From positions 67,945,995 to 68,009,994 of the forward strand of contig NW_026262690.1 in the NCBI RefSeq assembly GCF_021869535.1: a stretch of DNA of 64,000 nt. Reading direction: 5' to 3'. The stretch's first letter is position 1, and every line of letters starts with the position of its first letter. The stretch is from Mytilus californianus. Lineage: Eukaryota > Mollusca > Bivalvia > Mytilida > Mytilidae. This document shows, one piece after another, positions 38,794 through 50,700 of this stretch. The notes beneath the pieces were generated by a model that was given only the letters and a program-made list of their open reading frames with translations, was not told the DNA's origin and did not search any database. The position numbers were made by a program, and so were the translations under genes.

Positions 38794-41700
38794 AACGTCA
38801 TACCAATATACGACCACAAAATTTTTTTGCGGTCGTATAAAAACAGCAAAATTACCTTAAAATTACCAATTCAGGGGCAGCAACCCAACAACGGGTTGTC
38901 CGATTCATCTGAAAATTTCAGGGCAGATAGATCTTGACCTGATAAACAATTTTACTTCATGTCAGATTTGCTCTAAATGCTTTGGTTTTTGAGTTACAAG
39001 CCAAAAACTGCATTTTACCCCTATGTTTTATTTTTAGCTGTGGCGGCCATCTTGGTTGGTTGGCCGGGTCACGCCACACATTTTTTAAACTAGATACCCC
39101 AATGATGATTGTGGCCCAGTTGTTTCAGAGGAGAAGATTTTTGTAAAAGATGACTAAGATTTACGAAAAATGGTTAAAAATTGACTATAAAGGGCAATTA
39201 CTCCTAAAGGGGTCAACTGACCATTTCGGTTATATTGACTTATTTGTAAATCTTACTTTGCTGAACATTATTGCTGTTTACAGTTTATCTCTATCTATAA
39301 TAATATTCAAGATAATAACCAAAAACAGCAAAATTTCCTTAAAATTACCAATTCAGGGGCAGCAACCCAATAACAGGTTGTCCGATTCATCTGAAAATTT
39401 CAGGGCAGATAGATCTTGACCTGATGAACAATTTTACCCCATGTCAGATTTGCTCTTAATGCTTTGGTTTTTGAGTTATAAGCTAAAAACTGCATTTTAC
39501 CCCTATGTTCTATTTTTAACCGTGGCGGCCATCTTGGTTGGTTGACCGGGTCACGCCACACATTTTTAAAACTAGATACCCCAATGATGATTGTGGCCAA
39601 GTTTGGTTAAATTTGGCCCAGTAGTTTCAGAGGAGAAGATTTTTGTAAAAGTTTACGGACGACGGACGACGGACGACGGACGCAGGTCGACGGACGACGG
39701 ACGCAAAGTGATGAGAAAAGCTCACTTGACCTTTCAGGTCAGGTGAGCTAAAAATTAGCAATTTTCCAAAAGAGAGACGAAAAATACAAAAGGGACATTC
39801 AACTTTATAATTTCCAAGTTATAAAGGGGCATAACTCTAGAACGGTAAGTGACTCACTGCCCAATATCAGACTCTGTCTGCGAGTTTTGGTTCTTAGCAT
39901 CGTGAATGAATTTCATAAAATTTGGGTGAGTAAAACTTGTTAAAGTGCGGGAAAAAAATGGGATGGACAGAAGGACAGTCAAGGTTAACACTTAATGCCC
40001 CCTTCGCCTAGCAGCGGTATAAAAATATACAGGGTAATTATTATAACATATAATGACTATTATTTCACCAAATTTATGTGTTGTTTACCATGTTATCGAT
40101 GGGGGCACATGCTTCATAATATCAATTTTTCATACATTATAAAAGTGTGCAAAAACACCATATGGTATATGTGTCATCCAATAAAAAAAACGAAAAGTAG
40201 ATTTAATATAAATATATATAAATACGTATAACTAACCTGAATCCATCCATTTCTTTCCTATCACTACAGAAAGGAGTGTACCCATATGGAGCCCCATTCA
40301 AATCTAAATCATGTAACTCTTGCAAATCTGCCCTTACAATCTGAAATTTTTATTGATAATGTTATAATCTGTTCAATGTTACATAATATATATGTTGTGT
40401 TTGAGTTTTGCTTTTGCGAGTTTAAATTGCAGTCTTCATGAAGTCATCCAACCAAGACACATCTTTCAATTTTGATTTCTGGTGTTTAACACCACTTTTA
40501 GCACTCTTGGCTATTTCATGGCGACAAGTTTTCATAGGTGGAGGTAGCCGGAGTCCCCAGAAAAAACAATGACCTTACATGGAAACTAGCAATCCTAGTC
40601 AGTTAAGACAGGAATCGACTGCACCTTTCCAGGAGCATGGTTCAAAATTCAAAACCCAACTGTTGACATTTAAATTCTGAGCCAACCAATCTTTGCTCAT
40701 ATCATTTTTAAAATACCACTTACTTGGCAAGGAGGCAAAAAATTAAAAAGATACCAAATTCAAAATCTATGCCTTGAACCTACTAAGCATCAAACCAATG
40801 AACTCTTAATAATGCAAGCACCCTAACATCAGACAACTGAAGTTGCATCGACAAATGAGTAAGCCATCGCTAATCAAACATACATTACTGAAGAAATAGG
40901 TGGTATACATGCATTCAAAAATTGGAGAAACATTTATCACTGAATAAAGATTGCAATATTTACCTGATCAGCATCAACAAATATAAATTTCTTTACGTCC
41001 AATGGGAACAATACATCAAGGAATAGGATCTTATATCTACAAAATCAGAATGGCAAAAATTCAGGATATATGTGTAACATCATATAAAATATTGTAGAAT
41101 GAATTTGTAAAATTATTGAATATAATTAACATGACAATTTTAACAAAATGTATTGCTGGTAATAATAAAACTGGTAAGAAATTTCACAAGAATATCATTT
41201 ACAAAATGAGAATAATATATATTTCATGTGTCAAGGATGTAAGTTTAGATTTACCTATTGTTTACTACACTCACCCCCACATAATTCTCTGTTTTTCTTT
41301 CTGTTGATTCAACCATCTCGGCCACTTGTACTGTACTAATTCATATTCAAATCCATAATTTTCAGCCATTTTTGGTATGAAATCCTGTAACAAATGACAT
41401 TTTTATCATCTTTTAACATTTAATAATACTTTCACCAATAAAATAAACATTAGATCCAATAGCTATCATGGCAGGGCTATTACCATGTATATAAGGGTTG
41501 TCTAATTCTCATTGTGCAGAATATCCTGTATGTTAAATATCAAAATAATATAATGAATTCTTTTCATATATTTTGACATCATACTACAATCAACTAATAG
41601 TATAAGTTCTGCAGTCTTTTTGTATTTAGTTGAAATTTGCTTAGGAACATTTGTCCAGAATATATGTCCTGGTCTTTAAAGAAATAATATTGTCAACTAT

Positions 41701-44700
41701 GGTACATTTCCAAAGTACCCTGCTTTGTTTCTTTTAAACTAACACCGTAAACCAATTTGTTTTTGAAATCATGTCTTTATAAAGATTAAAGCAAAATGTA
41801 ACTACTGCAAGTATTATTATCAATCTACCTTTAAATAATTTGTATATATATGTGAACTTAGAAGGAGCATAATGTGAAATATCACTTATACATGAAAAAT
41901 TGCTGTAAATTAGTCTGAAGACCAATTTCTTCAAATGTCACTAACTATAACATTTTTATTTCTATATAAAGTAGTCATTCTCACATAAATACTTACCTTA
42001 AAAGATGGAGATAAGTAATTTTTCAAAAACCAAAATTTTACTTTTGACTTTGTATGTTTCAAAACACTCATCATCATAATTCTGAAATAAGTAAAATGTC
42101 AATGTTATCTACGAGAGGGAATAGTATCCGATACTAAATATACATACTTGAGTTTTTAATTAGCATTGAAAATGCGTAGCACAGGAGTTAATTATCAGTA
42201 ATGTTTGGTCACGAGTTGAAATATTTTTCGATATTTGAATTCTTTGATTAATTTTTCTTTTATTACATTGACAATGAGCTTTTTAATGGAATTAAAGTAG
42301 AAATATAAGGAACTATATCTTTTTTCTACGTATTCACAATTTGCTTTGATGCAACGTCATCGACAACACCTATTGTTGTATGGCGTCAGAGGAGTGAAAT
42401 AATCGAGTTTATTTCACATGTGAAATTTTCGGTTTTTATTTCACTGGGAAATCACGGAATTCATTGTAACCAATGTAATAAATGCAATTCAGTAAACATT
42501 CACTTGTTATTCCCTAGTATCTGTATTCCATAGGACTATATTGTCTCCTCTATTTCCATTTCCAGATTTTTTAAATCAAATTAATCATATTAATTAGTAT
42601 CATTAGTATTCACTACCTGTACATATTATTTTTTTTCTTCAGAAAAACTTGATTAAAGGAAAGCATGTTCGACATTTGTAATTCTTATAAAACCAGGAGT
42701 CCATTTCTTAAATCTTAATCAGAAAAGAATGGATATGGTGAGTACATAAAGCATATATGAAATATATATATTTTCATAATTACTTGTATCTTAGATAGCA
42801 AATCAAATATACATTTCTTTTTTAAGGGGTTCTTCTTGCTCAGTCTTTTGTTTTTTAAGTACTTGTGGTGTTTTGTAGACTGTTGTCTTTTCATTGTTTT
42901 TCTTTTTTCCACAATTTGCCAGTGTCTCTTAGACTTATGAGTTTTGATACTCTCTCTGGTATTTTCTGCTCTTTCTTTGGAAAGACGACTAAATCTATAA
43001 TTTCTTTCACATTCCCTAGCAGTGTTATAATTAACACCAACTTGGTATAATGACCATTTGACCACTCTTACCTCATTAATCTTTCATACATAAGACCTGA
43101 TGCGAGGGAGAAGATATTTAATGTCTGATCAACATCTTTGGTACCCCCTTTGTCTCCTGTTAATGTGCTGTAAAAGAACCATTTTTCATGTTATTTTTTT
43201 TGTCATGAGAAAAATAAAACATATATGAGTCACTCTACTGTTTTCTGAAAAAGAAAATGCAAGATGTAAATATATCCATGGCATGTACTCCAACTTCTCT
43301 GTCACATAAAATTTCCGATCCAAGTCAGTCTCATTTTTCATTTATTGACAGGATAATCTAGTAGGTTGTTTGCTATACCTAGATAATACATAATAAAATG
43401 CTCTGCAGGGCGCAGCTTGGTACGACCGCAGAGGTCGAACCCTGAACAGTTGGGGCAAGTATGGACACAACATTCAAGCTTGATACAGCTTTGCATTTGG
43501 ATTGTGATTAAATATTTGACACAGCATAGGTTTCTGACACAGAATGAATGTGGTCTAAGAACTTAAAAATTTTAAATTGGACATTCACCTATTATGGTCC
43601 AATATCCAAAATCTAAATACATGGTTAGATTCAGCATATCAAAGAACCCCAAGAATTCAATTCTTGATGAAATCAAACAAAGTTTAATTTTGGACCCTTT
43701 TGACCTCAATGTGGACAAAGTTGATAACGGGGCCCATAAATGAAAAATCTAAATACATGGTTAGATTCAGCATATCAAAGAACCCCATACATTCAATTTT
43801 TGTTGAAATCATACAAAGTTTAATTTTGGACCCCGATTTGGAACAACTTGAAAACTGGGCCCATAATCAAAAATCTAAATACATGTTTAAATTCAGCATA
43901 TCAAAGAACCCTAAGAATTCAATTTTTGTTAAAATCAAACTAAGTTTAATTTTGGACCCTTTGGACCTTAATGTAGACCAATTTGAAAACGGAACCAAAA
44001 ATTAAGAATCTAAATACACGGTTAGATTCGGCATATCAAAGAACCCCAATAATTCAATTTTTGATGAAATCAAACAAAGTTTAATTTTGGACCCTTTGGA
44101 CCTAAATGTGGACCAATTTAAAAACGGGGCCCAAAATCCAAAAACTAAATACACGGTTAGATTCAGCATATTAAAGAACCCCAAGAATTCAAGAATAAAA
44201 CCCCATTGAAATTGGTCAAGAAATAAGCAATTTATACGAAGTATCTTCTTTTGCACAATACTGTGCAATTAAATATTTCTTGCTATTGCGCAATACTGTA
44301 CAATTGACAATTTCTTGCTATTGCACAATATTGTGCTATTGGATATTTCTTGCTATTGCGCAATACTGTGCAATTGAAGATTTCTTGCTATTGCGCAATA
44401 CTGTGCAATTGAAGATTTCTTGCTATTGTGCAATACTGTGCAATTGAAAATTTCTTGCTATTGCACCATACTTATTATATAATAATTTACACATCCTGTT
44501 TGGTGTGTATCTCCTACCATATCATTATTATTTGCTTTTAAATATAAATCAGAAATAACCAACTTAAAACGGAAAATTTTAAAAGAAAAAAAAAAGGAAA
44601 AAAAGAAAAAAAAGGGAAAAAAAAAAAATCCCCCCCCCCCCCAAATTTTTTGAACCCCTTATGATTCATCACCACCAAACTCAATCCCATCCTTTCCTTT

Positions 44701-47700
44701 GTGGTATGGTAACTTGCAGTACAATTTCAGAGAGATCCATACACTTGAACACAAGTTATTGTCTGGAAACTAGAAAAATGTGTTTTTTGGCCCCAAATTC
44801 CTAAACGTTTAGGGCAATTACCCCCAAACTCAAACCCAGCTTTCCCTTTGTGATATGGAACCTTGTAGTACAATTTCAGAAAGATCCATACACTTACACA
44901 CAAGTTATTGTCCTGAAACTAGAAAAATGCTTGTTTTTTGCCCCTTTTTGGCCCCTAATTCCTAAAATATTGAGGCAATTACCCCCATCATCAATCCCAG
45001 CCTTCCCTTTGTGGTATGGTACCTTGCAGTACATTTTCAGAGAGATCCATACACTTGAACACAAGTTATTGTCTGGAAACTAGAAAAATGCTTATTTTTG
45101 GCCCCTTTTTGGCCCCCAATTCCTAAACATTTCGGCAATTACCCCCAAACTCAATTCCAGCTTTCCCTTTGTGATATGGAACCTTGTAGTACAATTTCAG
45201 AAAGATCCATACACTTACACACAAGTTATTGTCATGAAACTAGAAAAATGCTTGTTTTCTGCCCCTTTTTTGGCCCCTAATTCCTAAAATTTTGTGGCAA
45301 TTACCCCCGAAATCAATCCCAGCATTCCTTTTGTGATATGGAACCATGTGGTACAATGTCAGAGAGATCCATACACTAACACACAAGTTATGTCTGGAAG
45401 TTACAAAAATGCTTATTTTTGGCCCCTAATTCCTTTACTGTTGGTACCATAACCCCCAAAATCAATCCCAACCTTCCTTTTGTGGTATTGAACCTTGTGG
45501 TAAAATTTCATAGAGATCCATTCACTTAAACTAAAGTTAGAGTGCGAAAACCAATGTGTCTTAGGACGACGCCAGACGACGCCGGACGACAACGACAACA
45601 ACGACGACGCCAACGTCATACCAATATACGACCACAAAATTTTTTTTGCGGTCGTATAAAAAGGATAACAGGAATTATCCAAAATACTGGCTAGTACAAC
45701 AGACCACACCAACAATTAACAACAGAGCACAACATCAACCAACAACAGAGCACACCAACAATTAACAACAGACCACAACATCAACCAACCACAGAACACA
45801 CCAACAATTAACAACAGACCACAACATCAACCAACAACACACCACACCAACAACAGACCACATCAACAATAGACCACACCAACAATCACAGACCACACCA
45901 ATAATCAATAAGACCATACCAACAATCAACAACAGACCACACCAACAACCAACAACAGACCACACCATCAACCAACAACAGACCACACCAACAATCAACA
46001 ACATACCACATCAACAATCAACAAGACCACACTATCAACCAACAACAGACCACATCAACAATCAACAACAGACCACTCCAACAATCACAGACCACACCAA
46101 CAATCAATAAGACCATACCAACAATCAACAACAGACCACATTAACAATCAACAACAAACCACACCAACAATCAACAACAGACCACACCAAAAATCAACAA
46201 CAAACCACACCAACAATCAACAACAGACTCCTCACACAATCAACAACAGACCACACTAACAATCAACAACAGACTCCTCACACAATCAACAACAGACCAC
46301 ACCAACAATCAACAACAGACTCCTCACACAATCAACAACAGACCACACCAACAATCAACAACAGACCACACCAACAATCAACAACAGTCTCCTCCAAAAA
46401 TCAACAACAGACCACACCAACAATCAACAACATACCACACCATCAACCAACAGCAAACCACAACAAATATCAACAACAGACCACCAACAAGCAACAACAC
46501 TCCTCCTCCAAGAAAATAAAGTCTGATAACATCCCACAACACATTGGCCAGATAGCCTCACTTGGTACAGGTACAAAATGTGGTGGGGTCAAAACATTTT
46601 TCTTTGATCTTTCACATGACAAAACAATGAGCTCACATTTAAATGTATGGCTTCTTCAGAAATATGATATGTAGAGTGGTCCCCATTCTAAGTAATGCAT
46701 TTTTTGAACATTAACAATTAACCTTTTCACTAAACAAAGTCTAAACTATACATGTCATCCATAGAATCATAAATAGACATGTGTGTTTAAATATCTTTTC
46801 ACTGACAAACATTCTGTATGTATAAACCATAAATTATCAGATAATCTAAACAGTGTATTTTTCTTAAAATAAACCCACAGGGTAGTACTCCTTTTTTTAG
46901 TTTTGTATCAGAGATTGGTTTACAAAAGGGAAAATATATATGGCTATCATACTAGATACAATTCTTAGGAAAGTTATTTAGCTTAGAAAACACATAAACA
47001 GTGCTATGCTATTGCTATGCTCATCCACCTTTAAAAAAAAACAATTATACAGCAAGTCAATGCTGACAAAATTTAAAATTTGATAACAATGCTTCTTGTT
47101 ACAATGTGGTGTTCCCTTATTTCACTGAGGTCCACTTCTGTTATTATGACATAACCCAGTGTTCAAAATCCAAGTCTAATTTACAGATATTAGGCTATTT
47201 TCATTCACTGTGTATGTATTGCTTTCATACTTAACACAATGTTAAAGGGCCATAACTCCTAAAACATCATCAATAATACCTTGACTGACTAATTACCAAA
47301 CCATACCAAATGTATTGCAATGGATACCAATGCCTCGAATAACTGCATATTAAAGGAATAACATTTAAAGGCAATTACCCCTACAGAAATCATTTTATAA
47401 TAAAAAATCTTTATGTTATAAACATGAAATGTAAAAAAATATCTGAAGAGCAGTTGCTTTCATAATGTGAACATATGAACACAGACCATTACTTTATCCC
47501 TTTCACATGATGCAAATGGGACAGCACATTTTAATTCTAACAAAATTATCCATCTCTAGAATTTTATGTAAATATTTGGATCAACCATCATCATATTTCA
47601 ACAAAAAATAAACAAATAAAATAACAACGAAAAAATAAAGCCAATAATAAAAATGCTGTAATACGTCAATACTACTCACATAGTATGCACAGTCTGCCTG

Positions 47701-50700
47701 TATGAACACAAAAATAAGATATGAGGACTGAGAATAATTTAGCACTTTCTAAACACTATCCAGTGTAATTATTTTTCCATACCATACTGTATCTGTGGTA
47801 TTCTTTGTCATAAAAGAGGGACGAAAGATACCAGAGGGACAGTCAAACTCATAGATCGAAAACAAACTGACAACGCCATGGCCAAAAATAAAGTTAATAG
47901 GATAGACATGATCAACAAAGTCACCAAACTGTGAAGACATTACTAAATTGTAAAACTTGTGTCTGATCCATTCGTCAATTTAAATAATACAATATTTTAA
48001 AACTAATAACTAACTGAATTATTAGTGAAACGACATCACCAATATAGTAGAATGTGTAGTTAAAGGGTATTGTTAGTTTCTTTTTGAAGGATGCTTTATG
48101 ATGTCTGCCTCATATTAATAGAACAAATTGATGTCAAGAGGAGCACAGGTAATTCCAAAGTAAACACAGACTGTCAGTTGATCAACATTTCCATCAAACA
48201 TAACAAATAAGTTTTCAATAAAAGTTCAACAATCTTCAATTTGTCCTTTTCAAACAACTTTTTGTAACAATCAGAGTGGTTTATTACTAAGTATGATTTT
48301 AATAGCCCTTCCTACAAGAACAGATTTGTATCTTTGTTGGCTATTCTTTTTTATGAAACAAAGATGGACTAATTATTTTAATATATCCTTAAGTTTTGAA
48401 TGAGGAATTCTGTAATACTATTTCATGGGGAGAAGGCTTCACTTATATTTACAATAATAGATCAATGGAAATTTTATAATCCACATCTACTCTTCCAGGT
48501 TAACAGCATGGCTAAATAAATGCCAGGTTTTTCAGATTAAAGTTTTCGTGCTTACTGTCATACAAGCCAAATGCAAACTAATAAAGTATCAACAAAACTG
48601 TACATCTAGGAACTTGACCTGACTGATCATGCAGAAAATGCATACTTTTAGGGAGAACAGCAAGCTCATACTTAACCAATGTGTGAAGAAAAAGTCAGGA
48701 AAAGTTATTTAAATCTCTATTGATGATGCATTTGAATTAAGAAATTTCAAATCAGAGCCAAAATATTGGAATTTACATTATTCTTTTACACCACCAGAGC
48801 ATTTAAAAGCAATCAGAATTTTCCAAATGTCCATCTCTGCACTTGCAGCTTTGTTCATTAAACAAATTTGCTTTGGTAATGAAAAGAACTGCTAACTTAT
48901 AATACATATACAGAGAGACTACCATAATCAAATATAACGGTATTAGTATATCAATGTAAGTTAAAGTATTTAAGTCCCGGTATAAACAGCCAAATATTAG
49001 AAAACCTCAGTTATAATATTCATAGAAAAAATATAGCACACTCTTCTGTCATATCATCATTTACTACCCCTCCTTTAACTTACTGAGAAGGTATGCTTCT
49101 GAATCTTGATTTAAGTTTTCTAGACAAAATTGAGAAACATGGCTTCAGGTATTTTGTTCGACAACAAGCTACCCAATATCAGTAAATGACAATAGTACAT
49201 GTATATATTTGAGTTTGGGGAAACAAGGGGAAGATGTCTGAAAGACAGCAAACTGGGTTTTCTTGGTCAGAGATTACTAATGTTTTTGCATGTGACATCC
49301 ACTTTTAACAGAGATGGGGATATGACCAATATTTTATTCATCTAGAAAATGAATCACTGGTATATACAAAGAATGAACTCTTAAGGGAACTTACCTTGAA
49401 ATTGAATCCCATAAACCTTTTTCTTCATCCTGTGGTTCTTTTAATAAGTCTTCATTTTTCTTATCTTCTTTCTTTTCAACCTATCATTTAACACAGTATT
49501 ATATACAGACATCTTTCTTTCTTGTATGCAAATTTTTGTTCAGAATTCTCATTTCTTTTTTCTGTGCAACTGATTTTAAAAGTGGCTTACTCTTATTTGT
49601 ATTACATACAAATGTGAAATCTATAAAACTACGGATTAACAAATATTCAAAACTTCATGGTTCTTTCAAAAACCAGTCAAATTCCACTGGTAATACATAT
49701 AGGCAGCAACACAAGTTACTTACAAGATCTATTTGATTGTCATGTTCCTGGCAATTAAGATTGTAAAGAGCCTTTAACAAATATATAAAAGGAATACCAC
49801 AAACTTCTCAGTTTTTTATCAACAATATTTCAGACAATACAAGTTTATCAGATTTGGTCATGATCTCTGGTTTGTACTGAAGTAACGTGCTTAGGAATAC
49901 TCAAAGGAAGGCATATAATCCAGTTTAGACAAATCAGTTTTTGATAGTACTCCTCAAATCATAATCTTATGATGAGAAGCAGCTATCTTAAATATTAAAT
50001 GATTACTAGTTAAAATTAGGGCCTGAATAAATGACTTTCCAGTATATAAATGGGAGTCTACTATTATGCTGCTTAATCATTGCTATTCAAAGTTAACAAT
50101 ATTAAAGATCTCACAGCATTATCCATCTTCATATGAACAATGTACAATAAAAGTACATTGCATTACTACTTGAAAGGTCTTAAAAAAAGAAAGAAAGTAT
50201 AAAGAAATGAAATTTGGAATTCACCAAAAAAAGTATACCGTAGTAAGCTTATATTGTGTTTTACTTGATTTCAGGTAAACTTACTTTGACTCTTATAATT
50301 TTACTCTTAAAACTATTCATAGAAATGACAACATCATCTGAATCTGAAGGTGTGTCTGTATGTTCATGGCTGAAAGAAAAAATAACCAGAAATAAACATC
50401 TGTTAAAGATGACTGAGATATTGTTAAATGTAAAATGTCTAGTGAAAAATATTTCATCCATATTCAGGATGAGTTATGAGCAGAGCATAACTCATTTGAT
50501 AAGTCACTAAGGTAAAATATATATACTTCAATAAACCAATATTTTTACTGAATCTTAAGCATATCTAATACTGGCAATGTAAGGTAAAAATTCAATGGTA
50601 ATCACTACCTTCAAGTATAAATAAGCCTTCAGATTTAAGATTTCAGTTTTTTTTTTAAATTTAAACATGTGAAGATCAAACTAAAGTAGCTCCAAAAAGT

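Larger units (their letters stand above)
35233..38838 (-). mobile_element. Family A element, long copy A7 inside B2
   Basis: Inverted copy: 'taaaatgctctgctggggcg' at the left, the end hairpin 'atacgaccacaaaatttttt' and 'gcggtcgtat' at the right. Between them lie two blocks of 160-bp core units, a middle of about 1.8 kb with repeated 'cagtaatatctaaaaataaa' and 'gaaaatgacatcatagtcat', the hairpin module, and a long GAC repeat. The longest A copy in the window. Confidence 0.82.
33847..39751 (+). mobile_element. Family B element, copy B2, interrupted by A7
   Basis: Leader 33847-34055 is almost identical to that of B1. Units start at 34056, 34558, 35060 and 39150. The third unit is cut after its 173rd base by A7 (35233-38838) and resumes at about 38841; it also has a 20-bp deletion between ggcc repeats near 39112. 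Tail: (GGACGAC)n at about 39655-39705, hairpin, ctaa. Confidence 0.85.

Noticed and set aside
38737..38937. Frame starting with a run of aspartates
   Set aside because: The run is the (GAC)n microsatellite joined to the B2 unit after the A7 end; a chance frame across an element junction.
30961..39419. An 89-codon frame (beginning [16 protein letters not shown]) repeated almost unchanged in the B units
   Set aside because: It recurs because the 502-bp unit is nearly identical, not because the frame is conserved. In the diverged copies B3 and B4 the frame is not kept, and the unit also has other open frames.
42715..43065. 116-codon minus-strand frame rich in K and R
   Set aside because: It overlaps repeat K and intron sequence just before the exon at 43072-43167. 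Composition is typical of chance AT-rich frames.
45762..46004. Minus-strand frame rich in W, C, L and V resembling a membrane protein
   Set aside because: It is the translation of the AC-rich minisatellite; composition and periodicity come from the 21-bp repeat.
7638..46510. Regular repeats considered as a possible CRISPR array
   Set aside because: Units are tandem without unique spacers (71-bp, 40-bp, about 21-bp), and the DNA is clearly from an intron-bearing eukaryote.
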